From: an uncultured Psychrobacter sp.
GTDB taxonomy: Bacteria > Pseudomonadota > Gammaproteobacteria > Pseudomonadales > Moraxellaceae
Direction of reading: 5' to 3'
Assembly (NCBI GenBank): GCA_947501045.1
Contig: CANMUI010000003.1
Location: 330,689 to 394,688 of the forward strand
DNA length: 64,000 nucleotides
A model generated the notes under the pieces. It was not told where the DNA came from and made no database searches. It saw only the letters and a list, made by a program, of their open reading frames with translations. Shown one piece after another: positions 45,388 to 54,806 of this stretch. How positions within the stretch are numbered: position 1 is the stretch's first letter; each line of letters opens with the position of its first letter. A program made the position numbers and the translations under genes.

Positions 45388-46401
45388 ATGGGCAAGATAC
45401 CCTCAGCGATCGATCCACAGTCTTTAACCCCGCAAGAACGTAGCGAGCTAAGCGCGCCTGAGCAAGGCAATTTTGTTGAGCGTATGGATAAAGAGATATT
45501 TAACGACGAGCTACGACGCAAGATGCATCTGGATCTGATTGATACTTACGATGAAGAGCTTGAGAATGAGATAGATGATTATGTCCGCGATTTTCGTTTT
45601 GATGGCCGCGAAATGAGCGAACAAGAAAGACTTGATCGCCGTACTTATTTTCAAGAGTTGGTACGCTTGCAACGTGAACTGATTAAACTACAGGACTGGG
45701 TCGTTGAATACGGCGAGCGTATTGTAGTAATATTTGAAGGCCGCGACTCAGCGGGCAAAGGCGGCGCAATTAAGCGCATCACCCAGCGCTTAAATCCACG
45801 AGTTTGTAGAGTGGCCGCGCTACCTGCGCCAACGGAGCGCGAGCAGTCCCAGTGGTATTTTCAGCGGTATGTAGCCCACTTGCCAGCAGCAGGAGAGATC
45901 GTTTTATTCGATCGCAGCTGGTATAACCGTGTCGGTGTCGAGCGCGTCATGGGATTTTGTACTGATGATCAATATGAAGAGTTTTTCCAGTCGGTACCCG
46001 AGTTTGAGCGCATGCTGGTACGCTCTGGTATTCGCTTGGTGAAATACTGGTTTTCAATTACTGACGATGAGCAGCATTCGCGCTTTATGAGCCGTATTCA
46101 TGACCCACTAAAACAGTGGAAACTATCACCAATGGACTTAGAGTCAAGGCGACGCTGGGAGGATTATACCAAGGCTAAAGAAACTATGTTTGAGCGTACT
46201 CATATTCCAGAAGCCCCGTGGTGGGTGGTTGAGGGCAATAACAAAAAGCGCGCGCGGCTAAACTGTATCGCTCATCTACTCGATCAGATACCTTATAAAG
46301 AAGTACCGCGTGAGGAGGTAGAATTGCCTGAACGTAAGCGCGATGATGAATATTATCGCGAGCCTATTCCAGATGATATGAATGTACCATCACGCTACTA
46401 A
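45388..46401 (+). CDS. ppk2: Polyphosphate kinase 2 (PPK2)
   Basis: A 337-residue PPK2-family enzyme that transfers phosphate between polyphosphate and nucleotides. Walker A EGRDSAGKGG is at 117-126. FDRSWYNRVGVERVMGFC (about 175-192) is the Walker B/lid region. The PPK2 hallmark RVAALPAPTEREQSQWYFQRY lies between them. About 85 extra N-terminal helical residues precede the core. The single PPK2 domain places it in class I or III; which nucleotide is phosphorylated is not clear. AGGAGCC before the ATG is a strong SD. It is monocistronic. Confidence 0.92.
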   Translation: MGKIPSAIDPQSLTPQERSELSAPEQGNFVERMDKEIFNDELRRKMHLDLIDTYDEELENEIDDYVRDFRFDGREMSEQERLDRRTYFQELVRLQRELIKLQDWVVEYGERIVVIFEGRDSAGKGGAIKRITQRLNPRVCRVAALPAPTEREQSQWYFQRYVAHLPAAGEIVLFDRSWYNRVGVERVMGFCTDDQYEEFFQSVPEFERMLVRSGIRLVKYWFSITDDEQHSRFMSRIHDPLKQWKLSPMDLESRRRWEDYTKAKETMFERTHIPEAPWWVVEGNNKKRARLNCIAHLLDQIPYKEVPREEVELPERKRDDEYYREPIPDDMNVPSRY

Positions 46402-46468
46402 TAGTCTAATTTGATAAAAGCTTTTAACCTATCGTCTAAATAGTGTTTCTCTAAAATATTTTTTATAG

Positions 46469-46513
46469 ACTACATAGCATTAAACTATATAGCTCTAAAC
46501 TACATAGTATAAG
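46469..46513. repeat. Three 15-bp tandem units over the pilZ stop codon
   Basis: ACTAYATAG recurs at 46469, 46484 and 46499 with a 15-bp period. The third copy overlaps the pilZ stop (46500-46502). Units differ at a few positions. Confidence 0.75.
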
Positions 46514-46847
46514 TCGCTTGCTGACTGTCGATTTTTCCTGCCAGCAGGCGCTCAACTTCATTTTTTATCTTTTGTCCGGCGACATCAGTGCCAATCTGTA
46601 CAGCAAAACCTGCTGGACGATTGCCCTGTGCCTTATTATTGATCCAAACCACTTTGCCATTCATCGGTAAGCGCTCGCTTGAATTAGGCAGAGTAATAGC
46701 AATGAAAACCTCATCGCCTAGCTCTTGGGCTCGGTTGGTCGGCACAAACAAAGCGCCATTATCCACAAAGGATAGGTAGCTTGCGTACAGTTTTTCAACG
46801 TCTTCGATATGACAGGTAATAATTCCGCCTCGTCCTGGCATCGCCAT
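46500..46847 (-). CDS. pilZ: Type IV pilus assembly protein PilZ
   Basis: A 115-residue PilZ protein of the original pilus type. YASYLSFVDNGALFVPTNRAQELGDEVFI and LPNSSERLPMNGKVVWI, GNRPAGFAVQI match Pseudomonas PilZ, which lacks the full RxxxR/DxSxxG c-di-GMP site; here too the RxxxR is absent. It supports PilB/FimX-dependent pilus extension. AAGGAG before the ATG is a good SD. It follows holB by 117 bp, the same order as in Pseudomonas. Confidence 0.93.
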   Translation of the reverse strand: MAMPGRGGIITCHIEDVEKLYASYLSFVDNGALFVPTNRAQELGDEVFIAITLPNSSERLPMNGKVVWINNKAQGNRPAGFAVQIGTDVAGQKIKNEVERLLAGKIDSQQATYTM

Positions 46848-46964
46848 AATAGGCTCCTTATGTAGGCAAATTTAAATTAGGGCGCTGAGCTTGTTTAATC
46901 TTTTAGGGGAAAGATCAACCTCTAAGCGTTCATATAATGCGTTAAACGTTTATAAAATAAACAC

Positions 46965-48107
46965 TTATAAAGATGCCAAATCTTGCATCAGCTTATCGTA
47001 AGCAAACTTTTCCTGCACATTTTGTTCCAATGCGCGTTTGGTTTGCTGTAATTGAGTTGCTAGTGTTTCAAGTGCCCTATCCATAGGCTGGTATTCCTCT
47101 AGCGCTACCAGTAGGCTAATATCTTGTTGGCTGCCTTGTAAACCAAGACCAATACGGCGGATATCGACTAGCATCAGCTCGGTCAGCTTGATAAAATCCA
47201 GTAAGCCAAGCTCGTTTTGCCAATAGTTGCTCGCCGCTATACTGCTACGTTTACCGCTACGCAGTGCTTGCCAAGTCGTTAGCCATAATGCCCGTTTGCT
47301 ATACCACGTGGCCTTTGCCAAATCTACCGCCGCAAGCGGTGCCCCATTTGCCAGCTGTAGCAGCTGCTCAATGTGTAGCGGACTTACGGCTTCACGATTA
47401 ACCACACCGCCAAGCTCATGGGTGACATAATCACGGGCAACCTCAGATTCAATGACTTGTAGAGGGAGCTGCTGTACTCGGCTCTTAATAGTTGGCAGTA
47501 ACTTCGCTGGCATGTCACTGACTAAAAACAGATGAACTTGCGCTTGTGGCTCCTCCAAAGTTTTGAGCAAGGCATTGGCAGCAGCGATGGTCATTTGCTC
47601 GGCGTGATCTAAGACGCAAATACGCATCCCTTGCCCGCCTTGATAGATAAAGGGCTGCAGCGCACGGATATCATCGATTTTTATTGTTTGTGCCGATCGG
47701 CTTACCGCTTTTGCATTTTTTGCATCTGCTGACTTTTTTTTACTGGTGCGGCCTAAGCTCTCGCTACTACTATCACTATTGCTATTTTGATCAGCGCTAG
47801 TAGGCATACTAGTTATCGGCAGCACTTGCAAACTTGGATGCGTACCAGATCTGAGCCACTGACAGCTCTCACAGTGTCCACAAGCACCAAGCGGATACTG
47901 AGATTGCTTGCGGCACAATAGCCAAGCAACCAAGCGCCAAACGAACTCGCGTTTACCCATCCCTTCCATGCCTGCAGCTAATAGAGCATGCGGTAAGTTA
48001 TGAGGCGGCGTCGATACTTTGTTGGTAAGCTGCGCCCATAATCTCTCTTGCCAAGGTAATAGTGGCGCAAAATAAATATTATCGGTTGTGTCTGTCATAT
48101 TATTCAC
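46965..48107 (-). CDS. holB: DNA polymerase III delta' subunit
   Basis: Clamp-loader subunit, AAA+ fold, in the replication machinery. LLAAGMEGMGKREFVWRL is the degenerate P-loop, followed by the zinc module LLCRKQSQYPLGACGHCESC (four Cys). KTLEEPQAQVHLFLVSD and LLPTIKSRVQQLPL contain sensor 1 and the SRC-like motif (SRV here). A Ser/Asp/Lys-rich insert of about 40 residues sits between the zinc module and IDDIRALQPFI. 380 residues versus ~334 in E. coli. The start is a GTG at 48107 with AGGA eight bases upstream, or ATG 48098. The ordinary neighbour tmk is not present. Confidence 0.92.
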   Translation of the reverse strand: MNNMTDTTDNIYFAPLLPWQERLWAQLTNKVSTPPHNLPHALLAAGMEGMGKREFVWRLVAWLLCRKQSQYPLGACGHCESCQWLRSGTHPSLQVLPITSMPTSADQNSNSDSSSESLGRTSKKKSADAKNAKAVSRSAQTIKIDDIRALQPFIYQGGQGMRICVLDHAEQMTIAAANALLKTLEEPQAQVHLFLVSDMPAKLLPTIKSRVQQLPLQVIESEVARDYVTHELGGVVNREAVSPLHIEQLLQLANGAPLAAVDLAKATWYSKRALWLTTWQALRSGKRSSIAASNYWQNELGLLDFIKLTELMLVDIRRIGLGLQGSQQDISLLVALEEYQPMDRALETLATQLQQTKRALEQNVQEKFAYDKLMQDLASL

Positions 48108-48290
48108 GCCGTCTTTCCTATGAGTTTTTACAATTGAGTAAATCTGACATTTATTTTATAAATATATTCTTATAGGTTTAATTGAATGCTTAGGCTATTT
48201 TAGAATACTGCTTTAATAAATGACACTTTATCAAATATTACTTTTGCTAATAGCATTGTAAAATCTGTAGTAAAAGTTTTTCGCTATCAA

Positions 48291-49121
48291 TTACTTATAA
48301 AAATCATTAATACTCATTGCGTTTAAACGCTCTAAATCTTCTTGGGTATCAACGCCTGCTGGCAGTTGTAGCGCTGCTTTAGCAATAGCAATATGGCCAC
48401 CATTTTCTAACACCCGCAGCTGCTCTAAACTCTCAAGCGTCTCAAGAGGTGCTTGCGGCCAATGCACAAACTGCTGTAATAAACTGACGCGATAAGCGTA
48501 TAACCCTAGATGCCGATAAGCATTTTTTGGTGGTAGTCGCTCAGTGTTAGTGACATCCATGGTATTTAGGTTTTCAGTAGCGAGAGCGATGTCACGATCA
48601 CAAGGAATGGGCGCGCGGCTAAAATACAGCGCGCGCTGCTTATTATCAACTGTGGCACTTACCACTTTTACCACCGATGTTCTGGTAAAGGTATAATAAT
48701 CATCGATAGGCTCATACAACGTTGCCATTACACTTTCGCTATCTTGTACCAATAGCGTTTTGACTTGCTCCAGCAGTAGCGGCGGTACTAGCGGTTCATC
48801 GCCTTGCATATTGATAATAATGTCATGAGCCGACCAGCCTTTTATCGTTGCCACCTCCGCCAAGCGATCCGTGCCCGAGGCGTGGTCGGCACGCGTCATC
48901 ACCACCTCATATCCTGCATCCATGCAAACTTTGGCGATACGTTCATCATCGGTCGCGATGTACATATCATCGGCAAAGTGCGCCGCTTTGGCTTTTTCAG
49001 CAACCCATAGGATCATGGGCTTGCCATGAATATTTAACAGGGGTTTACCGGGCAGACGAGTGCTTTTGAAACGGGCCGGAATAACAATGTGGGTTTTAGC
49101 AGAAGCTGATGCGGTTGACAT
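48291..49121 (-). CDS. kdsB: 3-deoxy-manno-octulosonate cytidylyltransferase
   Basis: Activates KDO as CMP-KDO for lipopolysaccharide inner core, in the cytoplasm. VIPARFKSTRLPGKPLLNI (about 13-31), MQGDEPLVPP and YRHLGLYAYR are KdsB signatures; 276 residues is slightly longer than usual because of the N-terminus. AGGAATAAATT precedes the ATG. It is the last gene of the exbB-exbD-msbA-lpxK-kdsB run. Confidence 0.95.
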   Translation of the reverse strand: MSTASASAKTHIVIPARFKSTRLPGKPLLNIHGKPMILWVAEKAKAAHFADDMYIATDDERIAKVCMDAGYEVVMTRADHASGTDRLAEVATIKGWSAHDIIINMQGDEPLVPPLLLEQVKTLLVQDSESVMATLYEPIDDYYTFTRTSVVKVVSATVDNKQRALYFSRAPIPCDRDIALATENLNTMDVTNTERLPPKNAYRHLGLYAYRVSLLQQFVHWPQAPLETLESLEQLRVLENGGHIAIAKAALQLPAGVDTQEDLERLNAMSINDFYK

Positions 49122-49190
49122 AATTTATTCCTAAAGCATGCGTTATAAAGCATTAATTATAAAATATCGGCAAATAGAGTGTGTTACTGA

Positions 49191-50312
49191 TTATCGTCTC
49201 TCAAGCAACTCAATATCTAAATCTTTGAGCTGCTGCTCTAATGTCTGATAGCAGTTAGCAGATAAGACTGCGGTTACTGGTAACACCCAGAGTCTATTTA
49301 ACAGCGCTTTATGATCAGCGATAGATGGCTTGGCGCCTTTATTACTCGCCTCTTTTTTAGCGCGCATAAATAAGTGGCGAATCTTTACCGCATCTTTACT
49401 GGTAACGATAATGGGATACTGATCATACTGACGCAAATCATTCAGGTCGAAATCATGATGATCAGGATAAGAATGAGGTATGACTTCAAACCCAAGGGAG
49501 CCTAGCGTAGTGAAAAAACGCTGCGGATAACCAATACCGCTTACGCCGTGGACTTTGTCACCAGACTTTGGCAACATTTCGCTCGCTTCTGTGTCATCTA
49601 GTTCAGATTGATCAGAGATAGCAAACAAAGGCTGTAGACTGTCTGGTTGCAGCTGCATCGTTAAGCGCGCAGTTGGTAGTTTGTTATCAGAATCAGTGTT
49701 GGCTTTTTCATGATGAATAACGGTAGCGTTATCTAAGCGCGTCAGCGGCTCTCGTAAAAACCCTGTTGGTAGCAGCTGCTTGTTGCCAAAACCGCGCGCC
49801 ACGTCTACCACAATCCATTCAATATCACGCTGTAGCGCATAGTGCTGCAACCCATCATCAGCAATAATGAGCTGCAAGTTAGGGTTTGCGGCCAATAAGG
49901 TGGCAATAGCCAGTTCGCGGTTCGGGCATACTGCCATTGGTACGGCGGTCATGCCGACAATAAGGCAAGGCTCATCACCTACCACGCTTGGCAAACTAGT
50001 CTCAGTGACCAAGGCTGGCATCTGAGTACTATCACCGCCGTAACCGCGGCTGATAACGCCGACTTGAACATTACGCTGCTGCAAATAATCCACTAAAGTG
50101 ATGATGAGTGGCGTTTTACCACTGCCGCCTACAGTGATGTTACCGATGACCATAACCGGTACAGGGGCTTGATAACTTTTAAAAAGCCCTACTTTATAAG
50201 CTTGACGACGCAGGATACTGATCAGAGCATACAGCCAGCTGAGCGGCAATAGAAGCCATAGCCAAATAGCGCGTCGTTGCCACGCATCAGTGATGGCAGT
50301 CTCAATGCTCAT
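49191..50312 (-). CDS. lpxK: Tetraacyldisaccharide 4'-kinase
   Basis: Phosphorylates the 4' position of the lipid A precursor at the inner membrane. An N-terminal hydrophobic anchor (about 15-35) is followed by the P-loop GNITVGGSGKTPLI (about 57-70), RGYGG, DDGLQHYALQRDIEWIVVD and ARGFGNKQLLPTGFLREPL. The 373-residue length is a little above the ~330 norm, with inserts in the C-terminal half (around QSELDDTEASEM). The gene starts 14 bp after the msbA stop, showing tight coupling, and kdsB follows. Confidence 0.94.
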   Translation of the reverse strand: MSIETAITDAWQRRAIWLWLLLPLSWLYALISILRRQAYKVGLFKSYQAPVPVMVIGNITVGGSGKTPLIITLVDYLQQRNVQVGVISRGYGGDSTQMPALVTETSLPSVVGDEPCLIVGMTAVPMAVCPNRELAIATLLAANPNLQLIIADDGLQHYALQRDIEWIVVDVARGFGNKQLLPTGFLREPLTRLDNATVIHHEKANTDSDNKLPTARLTMQLQPDSLQPLFAISDQSELDDTEASEMLPKSGDKVHGVSGIGYPQRFFTTLGSLGFEVIPHSYPDHHDFDLNDLRQYDQYPIIVTSKDAVKIRHLFMRAKKEASNKGAKPSIADHKALLNRLWVLPVTAVLSANCYQTLEQQLKDLDIELLERR

Positions 50313-50325
50313 GAATCACGCCAAT

Positions 50326-52104
50326 TCACGTAAAATCTCGAGCATACATCTGCGCGTAGTGTCCCTGCTTTTGCATCAGCTCATCATGAGTACCAAGCTC
50401 AATAATCTCTCCATGATCGAGCACTGCGATACGATCAGCAGACTCAATAGTGGTCAATCGGTGCGCAATAACTAAGGTAGTACGATCTTTCATTACATTA
50501 TCTAAAGCTTGCTGAATGTAGTACTCCGACTCATTATCAAGCGCACTGGTAGCTTCATCCAATATTAGAATTGGGGCGTCTTTCAATAGCGCGCGCGCAA
50601 TGGATAAGCGTTGACGTTGACCACCAGAGAGCTGTAAACCCTCGGCACCGATGTGACTCTCATAACCTTGCGGCATACTCATAATAAAGTCATGGGCAAA
50701 GGCGTCTTTTGCTGCCCTCTCGACCTCAGCTTGGGTTTTGGTTGCTAAACTACCATAAGCAATATTATTAAAAATAGTGGTGTTAAATAGGACGACTTGC
50801 TGATCCACCATTGCAATCTGAGCGCGTAGACTCTCTAACGCAATATCTTCAATAGGAATGTCATCTATAGTAATTTGCCCCGATGAATTAGGTAAAGTAC
50901 GCGTTAATAGATTCACCAGAGATGATTTGCCAGCGCCGCTACGCCCTACTAAAGCTACTGTCTCACCTGCCTGTATGTTCAAGCTAAAATCACGCAGTGC
51001 TACTGTTGAATCAGGATATACCAAGCCCACATTATCTAAGCATATATTGCCTGATAAGGTAGGACTAAGCGTACCACTGTCTTGCTCTTCAGGCTCATCA
51101 AGTAGTGCAAATATAGATTCGCCAGCTGCGATACCCTTTTGCAATTTTTGGTTGACATCGGTCAATGAGCGCACAGGTTTACTAAGCAGCCCCGCTGCCG
51201 CGATGTAGGAGATAAATTCGCCCGCAGTAATATTATCAATTACTGATGGACGCAGGGCAAGCCAAACGACCACGGCCATAGCGACTGCCATGAGCAGCTG
51301 TACGGCTGGTGTATTGATACTATTAGTGACTACCACCTTCATACCTTGGCGTAAGTTCTTTTTTGAGATGGCATTAAACCGCTGCGCTTCATAAGCCTGT
51401 CCGCCATAGTTTTTAACCACTTGGTAGCCACCGATGACTTCGTTAGTCACATGACTAACATCGCCCATGGTTTTTTGAATGCCTTTGGAGAGGCGCAGAT
51501 AACGCTTGGAGGCAAAACGTACCAGCCATAGTATCGGCGGTAGTACCAAAAATAGAATCAAAGTTAAGCGCCAATTGCTATAAAGCAAAAACCCAATCAA
51601 AGCGACGACTGTTAAACCATCACGCAGTAAAGTTTTCATCGAGTCGGTGCTTGCCGCGGTGACCTGCTCTACATCAAAAATAAGCTTGGATGAGATGGTT
51701 CCTGCTGGATTGAGCAAATAAAAAGAGCTTGGCAGACGTAAAAGCTTGTTAAATACCTGTACCCGTAGCTCGTAGACTAAATTACGCGATACTAGCGCTG
51801 TATAATAATTACCCAAAAAACTACCAACACCGCGTACAAAAAACAGCATAATAATCAACACCGGAAACCAGTTTTGTTTGGCTTGGTCATTTTGATTAAT
51901 AGCATCGGTAATGTACTGTAGAAGCTTGGCAATCCAAATCTCGGTAGCAGCGTTGATTGCAAACCCTACAACCGTTAGTAACAGCGCCCACCAATAAGGT
52001 TTTAGATAGCTTAGCAGACGTAATAATGTTCTGCGTTTAGCGACAGTAGGTAATGGCGCAAGCTTCTTGTCGTCCAGATTTTGAGTTGCGTCAGATTGGC
52101 TCAT
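50326..52104 (-). CDS. msbA: Lipid A export ABC transporter MsbA
   Basis: Flips core-lipid A across the inner membrane. The 592-residue half-transporter has six membrane helices (about 30-330) and an ATPase domain with Walker A GRSGAGKSSLV, signature LQLSGGQRQRLSIARAL, Walker B ILILDEATSALD and the H-loop in VIAHRL. It lies in the envelope operon after exbD (155-bp gap) and before lpxK. GAGG precedes the ATG. Confidence 0.95.
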   Translation of the reverse strand: MSQSDATQNLDDKKLAPLPTVAKRRTLLRLLSYLKPYWWALLLTVVGFAINAATEIWIAKLLQYITDAINQNDQAKQNWFPVLIIMLFFVRGVGSFLGNYYTALVSRNLVYELRVQVFNKLLRLPSSFYLLNPAGTISSKLIFDVEQVTAASTDSMKTLLRDGLTVVALIGFLLYSNWRLTLILFLVLPPILWLVRFASKRYLRLSKGIQKTMGDVSHVTNEVIGGYQVVKNYGGQAYEAQRFNAISKKNLRQGMKVVVTNSINTPAVQLLMAVAMAVVVWLALRPSVIDNITAGEFISYIAAAGLLSKPVRSLTDVNQKLQKGIAAGESIFALLDEPEEQDSGTLSPTLSGNICLDNVGLVYPDSTVALRDFSLNIQAGETVALVGRSGAGKSSLVNLLTRTLPNSSGQITIDDIPIEDIALESLRAQIAMVDQQVVLFNTTIFNNIAYGSLATKTQAEVERAAKDAFAHDFIMSMPQGYESHIGAEGLQLSGGQRQRLSIARALLKDAPILILDEATSALDNESEYYIQQALDNVMKDRTTLVIAHRLTTIESADRIAVLDHGEIIELGTHDELMQKQGHYAQMYARDFT

Positions 52105-52259
52105 GAAAGCCTCAGGTCAGATTTGAATAGATGGATTTGCTAAACAGACAGCGCTAATATAAAAACATAACGCTGTTATAGTTAAGATACTTTAAAAACC
52201 GTAGCATACAATGCTGCTATTATAAGATAGCTGTTATAAAATAATGAACGGCTGAAAAA

Positions 52260-52691
52260 CTACTGCTGTAGCGTCTGTCCAAGTGGTACCACCGTACTAA
52301 TATTTAAATTTAAAAAGCCAAGTTTACCAGCAATATCCATCACACGCACTACCGATTGATGCGTAGCGTTGGCATCAGCGGCGATCACAAATAGCATGTC
52401 ACGCTTATCTCCTGCCTCTTGCTTGAGCATGTTGGTCAGCTCAGCTTCACTGCTACTAGCAAGGCCAATGCCATTAACTAGATAACTACCATCCTCTTGC
52501 ACAGCGACTTCAATGCTGCTAGTTTGCTCGGCAGAGACCACGCCCTCAGCTTCAGGCAATATAATATTTAAGCGGCTAAAATGATTAAAGGAAGTAGCTA
52601 ACAACAAAAATACGATCAAAAATAGCAAACAATCAATCATCGGCGTTAAATTGATCTCGAGCGGCTCAACAGTAGGTTTTCTAAAACGCAT
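52260..52691 (-). CDS. exbD: ExbD/TolR family biopolymer transport protein
   Basis: A 143-residue protein with a single N-terminal membrane helix (about 16-36, TPMIDCLLFLIVFLLL) containing the proton-path Asp20 and a periplasmic domain. It forms a proton channel with the ExbB homologue encoded 18 bp upstream and energises an outer-membrane process. Placement ahead of msbA-lpxK-kdsB is known in other gamma-proteobacteria. Whether it serves TonB or an LPS-related partner is not shown by the sequence. Confidence 0.9.
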   Translation of the reverse strand: MRFRKPTVEPLEINLTPMIDCLLFLIVFLLLATSFNHFSRLNIILPEAEGVVSAEQTSSIEVAVQEDGSYLVNGIGLASSSEAELTNMLKQEAGDKRDMLFVIAADANATHQSVVRVMDIAGKLGFLNLNISTVVPLGQTLQQ

Positions 52692-52709
52692 AGTAATTCC
52701 CCTGTCGAC

Positions 52710-53468
52710 CTAAGACGCTGCAATAATGTTTTTTTGCGCCACTTGCGCTGTATTTCCAGTCTCAGCAGCCGCATTATCATTTAAATACTCAGCATCTGTA
52801 CCTGCATTCTTTTTGAGCCCTGGCGTCTGTCTTTTAGATGGCAAATGCGCATCTGCGAGCAGCTGATAGTCATATAGCTCTTGAATCATAAGCCCCGCTT
52901 CAGTCTCAAACTTAGCATTGACATCTACAATTCGCCGCTGAAAATAACGATAAGCGACGAGCGCTGGTATAGCAACGACCATACCCGCAGCTGTAGTAAT
53001 CAATGCTTGCGACACCCCTGCTGCCAGCAATGTCGGATCTTGCATAGCGCCATCAGTAATTGCCAAAAACGAGGAGATAATACCCAGTACTGTACCCAAT
53101 AAACCGAGCAGCGGCGCGATTGCTCCTATAGTACCAAGCATATTAATGTTTTTTTCTAATCGATGCACCTGCACGCTGGCGCGGTTTTGCATATGCATGG
53201 TCATAGAATCCAGACCATACTGCCGATAAAGTAAACCAGTCGCCAAGATATCACCCAGCGGCGTCTTGTCTTTAACATTTAATAGCTGAGTACGGCCAAT
53301 ATCGCCATTCTCACGCAAACGTGTTATTAGCTGCTCACGCAGTCTTTTGGGTACAATCTTATCAAACTGTAGCGTACTACTACGCTCAATAATAATAATA
53401 AGCGCCACTACCGAGCACACAACGATAGGCATCATCAGCCAGCCACCAGCCTTTACTAACTCCCACAT
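52710..53468 (-). CDS. exbB: MotA/TolQ/ExbB proton channel family protein
   Basis: A 252-residue protein with three membrane segments (about 10-30, 112-135 and 150-175). LGTIGAIAPLLGLLGTVLGI and the GVSQALITTAAGMVVAIPALVAYRYF block are the ExbB/TolQ signatures. A hydrophilic C-terminal tail of about 45 residues ends it. It is the first gene of the envelope operon. ExbD follows 18 bp later. Confidence 0.92.
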   Translation of the reverse strand: MWELVKAGGWLMMPIVVCSVVALIIIIERSSTLQFDKIVPKRLREQLITRLRENGDIGRTQLLNVKDKTPLGDILATGLLYRQYGLDSMTMHMQNRASVQVHRLEKNINMLGTIGAIAPLLGLLGTVLGIISSFLAITDGAMQDPTLLAAGVSQALITTAAGMVVAIPALVAYRYFQRRIVDVNAKFETEAGLMIQELYDYQLLADAHLPSKRQTPGLKKNAGTDAEYLNDNAAAETGNTAQVAQKNIIAAS

Positions 53469-53568
53469 AACTACTCTCTTATAAGACGTTCAAATAATTC
53501 AAAGGCAAAGGCTAACTAGGTGTATGATTTTTAGTATTTATAAAGATTGATACTTATTAAATCTTATA

Positions 53569-54687
53569 TTACTTCTGTGCTTCTAACTGCTCAATTAAGA
53601 CGGCGAGCTCATCATGGTTATGAAAGAATATCTCTACGCTACCCTGACCATCTTTTTTGTGCTTAAGCTTGACCTCAGCGCCTAATTTTTCAGTTAGACG
53701 CTGCGTCAAACGCTCAACATCATAAGACTGCGCCGCCTCGTTACGTTCAGATTTATGCACAGGATTCAATATTGATTTGACCAGTTTTTCAGCTTCTCGT
53801 ACCGTCATCCCCCCATCAATTATTTTTTGGGCGATGATAGGTTGCTGCTTAGATGAAAGGGCTAGTAGCGTACGGGCATGACCCATATCTAAAGCATTAT
53901 TCGCCAAATGATCTTTCACCGTATCATGCAGCTGATTTAAGCGTAGTAAATTTGACACGGTAGTGCGCGCTTTGCCAACGACATCTGCAATCATTGCATG
54001 ACTCATGCCAAACTCAGTATGAAAGCGTTGCAGAGCAGCAGCTTGTTCAATGACTGACAAATCTTCACGTTGAATGTTCTCAATCAATGCCAGTGCAATT
54101 GCCAGCTCATCCGATAAGGCACGCTCAATAGCCGGAATAAGTGACTTGCCTGCCATCTTTGCGGCCCGCCAGCGCCTCTCACCTGCGATGATCTCATGAG
54201 TCACCTCGGCAGTGCTTTTATCTTCGTTTGCAAGCAGTGGCCGGATAACGATAGGCTGCATAACGCCATGCTGCTCAATAGAGGATGCCAGCTCTTCCAA
54301 TGCCGTCTCACTCATATCACGGCGCGGTTGATATTTGCCCGCTTGCAGCTGGCTTACCGCAATTTGTACTAAACTGATTTGATCTTCAGCGCTATGACTA
54401 TCAGCGCCACCTTTAGGGTGTTTTTTAACGTTTTGACTTGTTTTTGTATGACTAGGCGCAGAACGCGCGGCTCGACTACTGGCAGTAGCTTTACTGCTAG
54501 CTTTAACAGGATGGGTTATCGCAGCTACTGCTGACGTTTCGTCAGATTCGGCATCAGCTTTTGCATCAAGATCAGGCGCAGCTGTATCGTCTTGTAAAGC
54601 AGAGGCGGTAATTTGCTTCTCTTTTTTAATCGATCCTAACAAGGCATCTAAACCTCGATTGGCAGCCAATCCTCGTTTTTTCGCCAT
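53569..54687 (-). CDS. parB: Chromosome partitioning protein ParB
   Basis: Site-specific DNA-binding CTPase that nucleates on parS near the origin. After a disordered N-terminus of about 115 residues, the ParB domain has YQPRRDMSETALEELASSI, GERRWRAAKMAG (CTP loop), LIENIQREDLSVIEQA and the helix-turn-helix MSHAMIADVVGKARTTVSN, then the C-terminal dimerisation domain. 372 residues, longer than usual because of the tail. It follows parA on the same strand. GAGGATAGG precedes the ATG. Confidence 0.95.
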   Translation of the reverse strand: MAKKRGLAANRGLDALLGSIKKEKQITASALQDDTAAPDLDAKADAESDETSAVAAITHPVKASSKATASSRAARSAPSHTKTSQNVKKHPKGGADSHSAEDQISLVQIAVSQLQAGKYQPRRDMSETALEELASSIEQHGVMQPIVIRPLLANEDKSTAEVTHEIIAGERRWRAAKMAGKSLIPAIERALSDELAIALALIENIQREDLSVIEQAAALQRFHTEFGMSHAMIADVVGKARTTVSNLLRLNQLHDTVKDHLANNALDMGHARTLLALSSKQQPIIAQKIIDGGMTVREAEKLVKSILNPVHKSERNEAAQSYDVERLTQRLTEKLGAEVKLKHKKDGQGSVEIFFHNHDELAVLIEQLEAQK

Positions 54688-54806
54688 GATTACCTATCCT
54701 CTAACGCTAAAATAAAAGCTGAATGATTGTTAATGTGTGTTCAATAGTTAGTATAATAAATGCTTAGCACTTCGCAGTTCAACTCGTTGCTAGCGTTTAT
54801 CGATCG

